Shown here: one piece after another, positions 7,660 through 14,973 of the stretch
Numbering within the stretch: position 1 is the stretch's first letter
Layout: every line of letters begins with the position of its first letter
Origin: Hyphomicrobiales bacterium
GTDB taxonomy: Bacteria > Pseudomonadota > Alphaproteobacteria > Rhizobiales > Aestuariivirgaceae
NCBI GenBank assembly: GCA_012032065.1
Contig: JAAURV010000040.1
Location: 1 to 14,973 of the forward strand
Direction: 5' to 3'
DNA length: 14,973 bases
Notes under the pieces: model-generated
The model's database searches: none
What the model was told of the DNA's origin: nothing
Seen by the model: the letters and a program-made list of their open reading frames with translations, nothing else
Made by a program: the position numbers and the translations under genes

Positions 7660-8741
7660 ATGACCACCTATCGTCCGAGATTCAGCCCCAGCCGCCGCGC
7701 TGTGCTCAAAGGCACGGGAGCGCTCGCTGTTGGGCTGACCTTCCTGCCGCGGTTCTCGCTGGCGGAAGAAGAGAAGAAGCTCAACCTCTACAATTGGGAT
7801 ACCTACATCGGCGAAACCACGCTTGCCGATTTCGAAAAGGACACCGGCATCGAGACCAAGATGGATCTCTTTGCCGACAACGACGAACTCTTCGCCAAAC
7901 TGAAGGGCGGCAATCCCGGCTATGACGTGATCGTGCCGACCAACGACAATCTCGAGCGCATGATCAAGGCCGGAATGGTGATGCCGCTCGATCATTCGAA
8001 AATCCCCAACATGGGCAACATCGACAAGCCGTTCCAGGACGCCGCTTTCGATCCGGGCCGCAAGCACTCGATCCCCTATATGTGGGGAACCCTCGGCATC
8101 GGCTATCGCAAGTCGAAGGTGGAAGGCGGCGTTGTCGACAGCTGGAAACTGCTGCTCGACAGCGACAAGATGGCCGGCAAGATTTCGCTGCTGGGCGACG
8201 CCTCGAATGTCATCGGCCCCGCGCTCAAATATCTGGGTTATTCCTACAACTCCACCAATGCCGAGGAATTGAAGAAAGCCGAAGCGCTGCTCATCGCCCA
8301 GAAAAAGCACGTCAAGGTCTTCGCCGACGACAACGGCCAGGACTTGCTCGCGTCCGGAGAAGTCGATGCCTGCATGGAGTGGAACGGCGACATCATCCAG
8401 GTGATGGCCGAGGACGAGGACCTCGCCTATGCGGTGCCTACCGAAGGCACGCTGTTGTGGCAGGATACGATGGCGATCCCGGCCGCGCGCCGCATCCCAT
8501 GAACGCCCACGCCTTCATCAACTTCGTGCTCGATCCCGAAGTGGGCAAAGCCATCGCCGCGACGATCCAGTATGCCACGGGCAACGGAAAGGCGCGCGAG
8601 ATCTCCGACGAGAAGTATAAGACCAATCCGGCGATCTTCCCGCCGCCGGAAGTAATCGCCAAATGCGAGCCGAGCCTTTACCTCGGCGAAGAGGCGACCA
8701 AAGTCCGCGACGAAATGTGGACCCGCATCCAGGCGGCCTGA
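7660..8741 (+). CDS. potF: Polyamine (putrescine/spermidine) ABC transporter substrate-binding protein, Tat-exported, with one apparent frameshift
   Basis: Periplasmic binding protein of the PotD/PotF/SpuD family, about 360 residues after repair. The N-terminus carries a twin-arginine signal: SRRAVLK (11-17), a hydrophobic stretch GALAVGLTFLP and a likely cleavage after FSLA (about 35). The mature protein starts with KLNLYNWDTYIGETTLADFE, the classic opening of this family. Later come YDVIVPTND, IPYMWGTLGIGYRKSKV and ACMEWNGDI. The frame breaks at about 8481-8484, in GGCCGCG where GGCCGGCG would give IPAGAPHPMNAHAFINFVLDP. The remaining C-terminus, ending EEATKVRDEMWTRIQAA, continues in the next frame to 8741. 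A real shift would remove the last 80 residues, including part of the ligand cleft. ATG 7660 follows GAGGGAAAG. Putrescine preference is inferred from the operon only; spermidine is equally possible. Confidence 0.88.
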
Positions 8742-8747
8742 TCGAGA

Positions 8748-8796
8748 CCCGAAGCAACGAAAAGGACGGCAGGTTGCCGTCCTCTTTCGTTTCGGG
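8748..8796 (+). terminator. Long intergenic hairpin between the binding-protein and permease genes (attenuator or partial terminator)
   Basis: Seven bases after the potF stop, AGGACGGCA (8763-8771) pairs perfectly with TGCCGTCCT (8775-8783) around a GGT loop. The stem extends through CGAAA (8758-8762) with TTTCG (8785-8789), leaving one bulged C, and through CCCGAA (8748-8753) with TTCGGG (8791-8796). That makes about 20 base pairs in total. The T-rich 3' side (CTTTCGTTT) is not a clean T-tract, so termination is probably partial. Such hairpins after binding-protein genes commonly stabilise the upstream message and reduce expression of the downstream permease genes. Confidence 0.7.
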
Positions 8797-8834
8797 CTAG
8801 CATGCCGCAAGTGGAGTAACGGAGTAGGGGAATC

Positions 8835-9727
8835 TTGGAGAACTGGAAAGACAGCAGAAGCGTGTTCTGGACGTTGGCCACGCCAGGAACATTGTGGATG
8901 TTTCTGTTCTTCCTGATCCCCCTGGGTTTCCTTTTCGTCATGTCGTTCGGCGGCAAGGCGGTCATCGATGGCCAGGTTTCGATCACCGAATATGATTTCT
9001 TCCCGCCTGGCTTGGAAAACTACATCCGCTCTTTTGAGTTCACTTATCTCCGGATCATGTGGAAATCGATCTGGGTCAGCGCACTCGCAACGGCACTTTG
9101 CCTCGTCACAGCCTATCCGATTGCCTTTGGCATCTGCTTTGCGCCAGCCAAATGGAAACCGCTGCTGCTGCTGCTGGTGATCCTGCCATTCTGGATCAAT
9201 CTCTTGATCCGCACTTACGCGCTGATTGCCGTCTTTCGAACCCAGGGATACGTAAATCTGACCCTCGGCTGGCTGTTCGGACTTGTCGGCATCGAGTTCG
9301 AGCCACTGGTGATGTTGAACAACAACTTCGCGGTGATCTTCGGCCTTGTCTACGTCTTCATGCCTTTCATGGTGCTTCCGCTCTACGCCACCATCGAACG
9401 GCTCGACCGGTCTTCCTCGAAGCCAGCCTTGATCTCGGCGCCTCGCAATTCACCACGTTTCTTAAAGTCACGGTGCCGCTTACCATGCCAGGCATCGTCA
9501 CCGGTATCATTCTCGTCTTCATCCCATGCCTTGGTTCGTTCCTGACGCCCGATCTGTTGGGTGGCGCCAACTCTGTGATGATAGGCAACATCATCGAACG
9601 TCAGTTCAAGGCGGCCAACGATTGGCCCTTCGGCGCGGCTCTCTCGTTCCTGTTGATGTACGCCACTTTCGGGGCGCTCGCATTGCGCGCGCTGCTCTCC
9701 AGGCGCAGCAAGGGAGTGGACGTCTGA
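8835..9727 (+). CDS. potH: Polyamine ABC transporter permease PotH-like, with one apparent frameshift
   Basis: Inner-membrane permease with about six hydrophobic segments, about 297 residues after repair. The first segment is LWMFLFFLIPLGFLFVMSF (about residues 18-36), followed by a periplasmic loop with ENYIRSFE, and TYPIAFGICF-like and LLLLVILPFWINLLIRTYA segments typical of PotB/PotH. The frame breaks at 9407-9408, where CC should be CCC to read ERLDPVFLEASLDLGAS. The break lies right before the EAA loop (EASLDLGASQFTTFLKVTVP) that docks on PotG. The rest, through VFIPCLGSFLTPDLLGG, continues in the next frame to 9727. The start is a TTG at 8835 preceded by GGAGTAGGGG at 8821-8830; no ATG lies in a suitable position. 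The stop overlaps the potI start (TGATG). Confidence 0.87.
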
Positions 9728-10575
9728 TGGCCGCCACCTTGAAACCCGGCCAGGGCCCGCTCGACTATGGCAACCGCTGGTGGCTGAAGCTGCTCTTCGG
9801 TTTCATCTTTTTCATGCTCTACGTTCCGATCGTTACGCTGGTCGCATTCTCTTTCAACTCCGACAAACGCGGCATCGTCTGGCGCGGTTTCACCATCGAC
9901 AATTACGCGAAGGCCTGGAAAAACGATGCGTTGATCGAGGCGCTAACCAACTCCATCGTCATCGCCATCATCGCCACCATCATCGCAACCGTGATCGGCG
10001 CCATGGTGGCGATCATGCTGTGGCGCTTCCGCTTTCCCTTCAAGGGCGCTTACGAAGGCTTCATGGCGCTCCCCATCGTCATCCCCGAGATCTGCATGGG
10101 CGTCGCTCTTCTGCTCTTCTTCAACGAGTCCGGCATGATGTCGGCGGTGGTCAACACACCGTGGCCGATCAATCTTTCCAACATCATCATCGCCCACGTC
10201 GCCTTCTGCTTCCCCTTCGTCGCCGTTGTGGTGCGCTCGCGCCTTGTCGGCTTCAATCGGCAGCTGGAAGAAGCCTCGAAGGACCTGGGCGCGAGCGAAT
10301 GGCAGACCTTCTGGAAAGTCCTCGTGCCCTTCATGATGCCGGGCCTCGTCGCCGGAGCGCTGCTTGCCTTCACGCTTTCGCTCGACGATTTCGTCATCAC
10401 CTTCTTTACCTCTGGCCCGGAGACGGTGACATTCCCGGTCAAAGTCTACTCGCTGGTGCGCCGCGGCGTCTCTCCGGAAATCAATGCCGCGTCCACCGTC
10501 TTGATCGTCATCACCATCGTCGCCACCGTCCTCGCCATGAAGCTGCAGGCGCCGGAAAAGTCCGGTAAAGGTTGA
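9727..10575 (+). CDS. potI: Polyamine ABC transporter permease PotI-like
   Basis: Second inner-membrane permease, 282 residues and intact. It opens with a cytoplasmic tail and a first membrane segment LLFGFIFFMLYVPIVTLVAFSFN (about 22-44), followed by RGFTIDNYAKAW, typical of PotC/PotI. The hydrophobic segment SIVIAIIATIIATVIGAMVAI follows. The EAA loop that contacts the ATPase is LEEASKDLGASEWQTFWKVLVP, and SLDDFVITFFTSG then follows, which is nearly invariant in this family. The ATG at 9727 shares its A with the potH stop (TGATG), and GGGAGTGGA lies just upstream within potH, so the two permeases are translated in a coupled way as expected for a heterodimer. The stop is followed by potG after three bases. 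Confidence 0.92.
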   Translation: MAATLKPGQGPLDYGNRWWLKLLFGFIFFMLYVPIVTLVAFSFNSDKRGIVWRGFTIDNYAKAWKNDALIEALTNSIVIAIIATIIATVIGAMVAIMLWRFRFPFKGAYEGFMALPIVIPEICMGVALLLFFNESGMMSAVVNTPWPINLSNIIIAHVAFCFPFVAVVVRSRLVGFNRQLEEASKDLGASEWQTFWKVLVPFMMPGLVAGALLAFTLSLDDFVITFFTSGPETVTFPVKVYSLVRRGVSPEINAASTVLIVITIVATVLAMKLQAPEKSGKG

Positions 10576-10578
10576 ACC

Positions 10579-11667
10579 ATGTCCGAAGCCATCGTCTCCA
10601 TCAAGAATGTCAGCAAGCGCTTTCCTGGCGGCGTCGTTGCCGTCGATAACGTGTCAATCGACATCGCCCAGAACGAATTCTTCGCGCTCCTCGGCCCCTC
10701 CGGCTGCGGCAAGACCACGCTGCTCCGCATGATCTCCGGCCTCGAAACGCCGACCGGAGGGCAGATCATGATCGGCGGCGAGGACATGGCATTGACGCCT
10801 CCTAACAAGCGGCCCACCAACATGGTGTTCCAGTCCTACGCGGTGTTCCCGCACATGACGGTCGAGGACAATGTCTCCTACGGCCTGCGGGTGACGGGCG
10901 TGCCCTCGGATGAAACCAAGCGCCGCACCGCCGAAGCCCTGGAGATGGTGAAGCTCTCCCATCTCGCCGCACGAAAACCTGACCAGATGTCGGGTGGCCA
11001 GCGTCAGCGCGTGGCGCTCGCCCGCGCGCTGGTGAAGCGCCCCAAGGTGCTCCTCCTTGACGAACCGCTCTCCGCCCTCGACGCCAAACTCCGCGACGGC
11101 ATGCGGATGGAATTGACCCGTCTTCAGGAAACCGTCGGCATCACCTTCATCATCGTCACCCACGATCAGGACGAGGCGCTCTCGATGGCGAGCCGCATCG
11201 CCGTCATGGATAAGGGCGCGGTGCAGCAGATCGCAACGCCATCGGAACTCTACGAGCATCCAGCAAGCCGCTTCGTCGCGGATTTCATTGGCAAGGTGAA
11301 CCTGATCGATGCCAAGGTGCTGCGCAGCGTCGGCAAGCATATCTCCTGCGAGGCAAAGGGTCTGGGCAAACTCGATCTCGAGTCAACCGGCACGACGGGC
11401 GGAACGGTTTCGATCGCGGTGCGCCCCGAGAAACTCAAGATCGGAAAGGCCGAGCCTAAGGCCGCGAACCTCATCAAGGTCGAGGGCAAGGTGCGCGATG
11501 TGGCCTATTATGGCGACACCAGCCACGTCGTCGTTTCGACCAAGGACGGCCTCGACCTCTCGATCAATGTGCAAAACGATTCGCGCGAAGGTGGAGCCGG
11601 CGTCGAACGCGGACAGAAGGTCTGGGTTCACTGGTCGCCGGCCGACAGCCTCGTGCTCGCGGAGTAA
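10579..11667 (+). CDS. potG: Polyamine ABC transporter ATPase PotG-like
   Basis: Cytoplasmic ATPase of 362 residues and intact. Motifs: Walker A GPSGCGKTT (39-47), Q-loop FQSYAVFPHMT (84-94), signature MSGGQRQRVALARAL (137-151), Walker B VLLLDE (157-162), D-loop SALD (165-168) and switch histidine in VTHDQDEAL (193-201). The C-terminal region after about residue 235 carries FIGKVNLIDAKV and a TOBE-type domain with VSIAVRPEKLKIG, as in PotA/PotG. AAAGG at about 10567-10571 serves as ribosome binding site and lies in the end of potI. The polyamine assignment rests on the neighbours; the ATPase family alone would also fit iron or sulfate importers. Confidence 0.92.
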   Translation: MSEAIVSIKNVSKRFPGGVVAVDNVSIDIAQNEFFALLGPSGCGKTTLLRMISGLETPTGGQIMIGGEDMALTPPNKRPTNMVFQSYAVFPHMTVEDNVSYGLRVTGVPSDETKRRTAEALEMVKLSHLAARKPDQMSGGQRQRVALARALVKRPKVLLLDEPLSALDAKLRDGMRMELTRLQETVGITFIIVTHDQDEALSMASRIAVMDKGAVQQIATPSELYEHPASRFVADFIGKVNLIDAKVLRSVGKHISCEAKGLGKLDLESTGTTGGTVSIAVRPEKLKIGKAEPKAANLIKVEGKVRDVAYYGDTSHVVVSTKDGLDLSINVQNDSREGGAGVERGQKVWVHWSPADSLVLAE

Positions 11668-11670
11668 GCC

Positions 11671-12665
11671 ATGACCCTCGAAATGAAAACCATGACCCGC
11701 CTGCCGGGCGACGAAGCCTTCCGCCGCACCGATCTCCTCGGCACGCGCTGGGAGCCGACTTATGCAGGCGCGTTGTCCTTCATGCGCCGCAAATACACCC
11801 GAGAACTGCAAGGCGTGGATATCGCCGTTACCGGCATCCCATTCGATCAAGCAACCTCGCACCGCCCTGGCACGCGGTTGGGACCGGAAGCCATCCGCCG
11901 CGCCTCGGCCGAGAATTCATGGGGTCCGTTCTGGCCGTGGAAATTCGATCCCTTCGATACGCTGGCTGTGGCGGATTATGGCGATTGTTTCTTCGATTGG
12001 GGTGCGAAGGAAAACTTCCCTCAGGCGCTCGAAACCCACATCTCCGGCATTCTCGATCAGGGTGTGGAAGTCATCTCGCTCGGCGGCGACCACTACATCA
12101 CCTATCCGATCCTGAAAGCCCATGCGAAGAAACACGGCCCATTGTCGCTCGTTCACTTCGATGCCCATCGCGATGTCGAGCCCGATGACGGCGGCCGCAT
12201 CGATCATGGCACCATGTTCAGCTATGCGGTCAAGCAAGGTCTGATCGATCCCAGGAAATCGATCCAGATCGGAATCCGCACCTGTTTCGTCGGCGAGCAG
12301 ACCTTCGGCTTCCGCATCATGTTCGCCGATGAAGTGCACGACACGAGCGCCGCCGATGTAGCAAAGGAGATCGCCCGGATTGTCGGCAAGAACAAAGCCT
12401 ATCTCACCTTCGATATCGACTGCCTCGATCCCTCCGTGCGCCCGGCACCGGCACCCCCATCCCCGGCGGCCTCACCTACCATCAGGCCGCTTCGATCATC
12501 CGCAAGCTGACAGATATCAACTTCGTCGCCATGGACGTCGTCGAAGTCTCGCCTCCCTACGACCACGCCGACATCACCGCCCTCGCCGCCGCCTCGCTGC
12601 TGATGGAATACCTCTGCCTCAAAGCCTGGCAGAAAGGCGCCCGCGCCGAACCGATGCCGGAGTAA
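11671..12665 (+). CDS. speB: Agmatinase (ureohydrolase family), with one apparent frameshift
   Basis: Manganese-dependent ureohydrolase, about 331 residues after repair, predicted to split agmatine into putrescine and urea. Metal ligands are in place: His141 in SLGGDHY, Asp164/His166/Asp168 in VHFDAHRD, and Asp248/Asp250 in LTFDIDCLDP. DHGTMF follows, as in agmatinases. The frame breaks at about 12438: GTGCGC should read GTGGCGC to give DPSVAPGTGTPIPGGL. The C-terminal part, with NFVAMDVVEVSPPYDHADITALAAA, reads on in another frame to the TAA at 12663-12665. The overall pattern is close to E. coli SpeB as I recall it. The last metal ligands precede the shift, but a real shift would destroy the C-terminal quarter. 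Only three bases separate it from potG, and GGAG at the end of potG is the ribosome binding site. Guanidinobutyrase is a less likely alternative. Confidence 0.88.
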
Positions 12666-12752
12666 TTGCCCAATCCGGGGTTCCATCCGTCCGTGCTTTG
12701 CCGGCATCGCAACTCTTTTGCGAACCAGGCGTGCCCCGCGATCCGCGCCACT
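12666..12752. other. Convergent gap between agmatinase and oxidase genes, with a weak hairpin
   Basis: Both flanking genes end here. The only structure I see is TCGCAA (12707-12712) pairing with TTGCGA (12718-12723) around CTCTT. There is no adjoining T-tract on either strand, so an intrinsic terminator is not convincing. A weak bidirectional terminator or Rho-dependent ending remain possible. Confidence 0.3.
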
Positions 12753-14026
12753 TCAACTCAACGCATCCCGAATCCGGTAGAACAGCATCGCCGCGACAAG
12801 CATCGGCGTTCGTGCAACTCCGCCGGGGAAGGGCAGGTGCTTCACCCGCGCCAGCAGATCGAAACGCTCGGCCTGGCCTTTGATGCACTCAGCCATCAGC
12901 TTTCCGTACATGCCGGCAAGCGCCACGCCCTGTCCCGAGTAGCCATGGGCATAGAAGATATTCGGCGCGATCCGCCGCAGTCGGGAATCCGGTTCGAAGT
13001 GATCGCGATATAGCCGCCCCAGGCGTGATCGATCCTCGCGTCCGCAAGCTGCGGAAACACCGCCGTCATCCGCGGTTTCATGTAGCCCCCGAGACTTGGC
13101 GGCTCGAATGTCGAATAACTCGCGCGTCCGCCGAACAGGAGCCGCGTGTCCTTGGTCAGCCGGAAATAATCGACGATGAAATTGGTGTTCGCCACCGCCT
13201 CGTTGTGGAGGATGAGCGCGCGCGCGCGGTTCTCGCCCAAGGGTTCGGTGGCGATGATGTAACTCGTCACAGGCATCACCCGGCCGTAGAGCTTGCGCAC
13301 GGTGCGGCCAAGATATGCGTTGCCGCCGATCACCATGAACTTCGCCTTGACCGATCCCCTGGCGGTTTTCGCAATGCAATGCGTTTCATCGATGGAAATC
13401 ACCGGCGATTGTTCGTGGATCACCGCACCCGCCGTCTCCGCCGCGCGCGCCAGTCCGATGCAGTAATTGAGTGGATGAAAATGCCCCGCGCCACCTTCGC
13501 GGAACCCGCCGTGATAGATCGGCGTCCCGACCCTCGCCTCCAACTCCGCCTTGCTCAAGATTTCCGTATCGGTATAGCCCAGCGCGTCGTATTCGTCCTT
13601 CCACGCCTTGAAGCTGTCGAAATGCGAAGGTTTGGGTGCTGCATGAATGTAGCCCCACTGCAGGTCGCAATCGATATTGTGCTTGGCAATGCGCTCCACA
13701 ATGAGCTGCTTCGCCTCCTGCGCGATGGCGAACGCCTTCTTCGCGTCGTCCTTGCCAAGCTGCGCCTCGATCTTTTCCTGGCCCGAGGAGAACCCGGTGC
13801 AAATCTGCCCGCCATTCCTCCCGGAAGCGCCGTAGCCCACCTCGCGCGCTTCGAGAACAATCACCTTGTACCCAGCCTCGGCCAGGTCCAGCGCCGCCGA
13901 AAGCCCGGTGTATCCGGCCCCGATTACGCACACATCGCAAGTCCCATCGCCAGCCAGGCTTGGGCGTATTTGTTGGGAATGGGCCGTTGCCTGATAGTAG
14001 GATTGGGCGTCAATTGATAAGGCCAT
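12753..14026 (-). CDS. puuB: FAD-dependent oxidase, gamma-glutamylputrescine oxidase (PuuB)-like, with one apparent frameshift
   Basis: D-amino-acid-oxidase-fold flavoenzyme, about 424 residues after repair, close to E. coli PuuB in length. It is predicted to oxidise gamma-glutamylputrescine to gamma-glutamyl-aminobutanal with release of ammonia and hydrogen peroxide. The FAD dinucleotide fold is clear: CDVCVIGAGYTGLSAALDLA (30-49) ending at VIVLEA (55-60). GYGASGRNGGQ (64-74), characteristic of this subfamily, follows. Near the C-terminus WGGYIAITSNRIPDCGRIAP and YAHGYSGQGVALAGMYGKL form the second FAD-binding region. The frame breaks between those two at about 12972-12978: on the coding strand GGCGGAT should read GGCCGGAT. 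The rest reads on to the TGA at 12753-12755. It is divergent from the PuuA-like gene, its pathway partner. Other amine or glycine oxidases of this fold are possible. Confidence 0.87.
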
Positions 14027-14135
14027 GATCCCAAACCCATTCCATGAGAGCCGTTTACGGTCAAGCCGAGCCCCCGCCTTCCAAATCGCCTGCGAAACAG
14101 GCTAGGATAGAGCTTGCGAGAACCCCAGGGGCATC
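14027..14135. promoter_or_regulatory. Divergent control region between puuB-like and puuA-like genes
   Basis: These 109 bases must carry the start signals for both genes. They contain two small dyads, CCGT-TT-ACGG at 14051-14060 and GCCTG-CGAAA-CAGGC at 14088-14102. TAGGAT at 14103-14108 follows and could be a -10 element for puuA, but I see no well-spaced -35 partner. CAGGGG at 14126-14131 is the likely ribosome binding site for puuA. Promoter positions are not firmly supported. Confidence 0.4.
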
Positions 14136-14973
14136 ATGAGTCAAGCAAAATTCGAGGAATTCATTACCGGCAACAAGGTGAGCGAGGTCGAGTGCCTGGT
14201 CGCCGACATGTCGGGCACGGCGCGCGGTAAAATCCTGCCGCCCAAGAAATTCCTGAAAGGCCAGAAGTCGCGGGGATTGCGCATCCCCGAGGAAGTCTTC
14301 ACCCTCACCATCAACGGCCGCTACGTCAGCGAAACCTCGGCGGTGAGCGACAGCGCCATCGACATCTACATGGAGCCCGATGCCGATACTGTCCGCTTCG
14401 TGCCCTGGTACACCGAGCCGACCGCCCAGGTGATCTGCGATGCCTTTCACCTGAACGACGAGCCGGTCGAGATCGCACCCCGCCATGTGTTGAAGCGCAT
14501 TCTCAAACTCTACAAGGACAAGGGCTGGCGTCCGGTCATTGCACCCGAGCTCGAATTCTATCTGGTGAAGAGGAACCTCGACCCCGACTATCCGCTCGAT
14601 GCAGCGGTCGGCCGCTCCGGCCGCAAGGAGCCTGGAGGCCAGGCTTACGGCATCGATGCCGCCAACGACTTCGATCCGATCGTCGAGGACATCTACGATT
14701 TCTGCGAGGCGCAGGAACTCGATGTCGATACGCTCTCCCACGAAAGCGGTCCGGCGCAACTCGAGATCAACTTCAATCACGGCGATCCATTGGAACTCGC
14801 CGACCAGGTTTTCCTCTTCAAGCGCACCGTGCGCCAGGCAGCGCTGAAGCACGACATGTACGCCACCTTCATGGCCAAGCCGCACGAGAACGAGCCTGGT
14901 TCCTCCATGCACATCCATCAATCGGTGATGGACGTGAAGACGGCAAGAAGTCTTCGCCGGCAAGGACGGCAAG
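14136..14973 (+). CDS. puuA: Glutamine-synthetase-family enzyme, gamma-glutamylputrescine synthetase (PuuA)-like, 5' part (runs off the window)
   Basis: About the first 270-280 residues of a glutamine-synthetase-fold ligase, probably joining glutamate to putrescine with ATP. The N-terminal beta-grasp domain has VSEVECLVADMSGTARGKIL (15-34), the usual opening of this family. The catalytic domain shows PELEFYL (137-143) with metal-binding glutamates, SHESGPAQLEINF (201-213), ATFMAKP, and GSSMHIHQS from about residue 255. ATG 14136 is preceded by CAGGGG. At the end of the window the frame goes wrong at about 14942 and again near 14948. Two lost bases would restore the expected TGKNVFAGKDGK-like stretch, so the last dozen codons as given are unreliable. 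No stop is reached. The neighbouring PuuB-like oxidase supports the putrescine assignment; another amine substrate is possible. Its expected length is about 450-470 residues. Confidence 0.8.
   Translation, partial: MSQAKFEEFITGNKVSEVECLVADMSGTARGKILPPKKFLKGQKSRGLRIPEEVFTLTINGRYVSETSAVSDSAIDIYMEPDADTVRFVPWYTEPTAQVICDAFHLNDEPVEIAPRHVLKRILKLYKDKGWRPVIAPELEFYLVKRNLDPDYPLDAAVGRSGRKEPGGQAYGIDAANDFDPIVEDIYDFCEAQELDVDTLSHESGPAQLEINFNHGDPLELADQVFLFKRTVRQAALKHDMYATFMAKPHENEPGSSMHIHQSVMDVKTARSLRRQGRQ

Noticed and set aside
9940..10020. Repetitive ATC/GCC-rich stretch resembling a tandem repeat
   Set aside because: It encodes an isoleucine/alanine-rich membrane segment of PotI; the repetition is codon-level low complexity.
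12707..12723. Intrinsic terminator between speB and puuB
   Set aside because: The stem is only six pairs and no T-tract follows on either strand.
14061..14972. 303-residue minus-strand open frame at the right edge
   Set aside because: Antisense to the PuuA-like gene, whose plus-strand frame shows glutamine-synthetase motifs throughout and a ribosome binding site.

Overview
The window looks like a chromosomal segment of an alphaproteobacterium, probably of the Hyphomicrobiales/Rhizobiales. It is GC-rich with GC-rich third codon positions, and its protein styles (fused OppDF, Tat-exported polyamine-binding protein, PuuA/PuuB-type enzymes) fit that group. The taxonomic call is inference. Gene density is high. 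There are no RNA genes, mobile elements or CRISPR arrays, and no gene-free stretch exceeds about 260 bases.

Layout. (1) 1-1901, plus: the 3' end of an oligopeptide ABC importer, namely the tail of an OppC-type permease and a fused two-domain OppD-OppF/YejF-type ATPase. (2) 1905-5857, minus: a compact four-gene operon, transcribed as circularly permuted ATP-grasp ligase, alpha-E (DUF403) protein, transglutaminase-like cysteine protease, and Anbu-type proteasome-like peptidase. This is the known but functionally unresolved Anbu/amidoligase cassette. (3) 5858-6115: a divergent control region with several dyads, the best being CATGTG-CTTT-CACATG. (4) 6116-12665, plus: a polyamine operon with a SpuC-type putrescine aminotransferase, a Tat-exported PotF/SpuD-like binding protein, permeases PotH and PotI, ATPase PotG, and agmatinase SpeB. 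(5) 12753-14026, minus: PuuB-like gamma-glutamylputrescine oxidase. (6) 14136 to the right edge, plus: PuuA-like glutamine-synthetase-family enzyme, divergent from puuB and cut off by the window end.

How the genes fit together. The Pot transporter brings in putrescine or related polyamines. SpeB makes putrescine (plus urea) from agmatine. SpuC deaminates putrescine directly, while PuuA and PuuB open the gamma-glutamylated route, so two catabolic routes sit side by side. The Anbu cassette is thought to make and process an unknown peptide or amide-linked product, and a peptide importer lies immediately beside it.

A dominant oddity: eight of the twelve recognisable genes (oppDF, transglutaminase, alpha-E, potF, potH, speB, puuB, puuA) carry apparent one-base deletions that shift the frame while family-typical protein continues in the next frame. 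All are losses and most are in short same-base runs. This points to consensus indel errors in the assembly rather than gene decay. I therefore annotate these as single genes spanning the shift. Coordinates are for the whole gene, and lengths in residues assume the missing base is restored.
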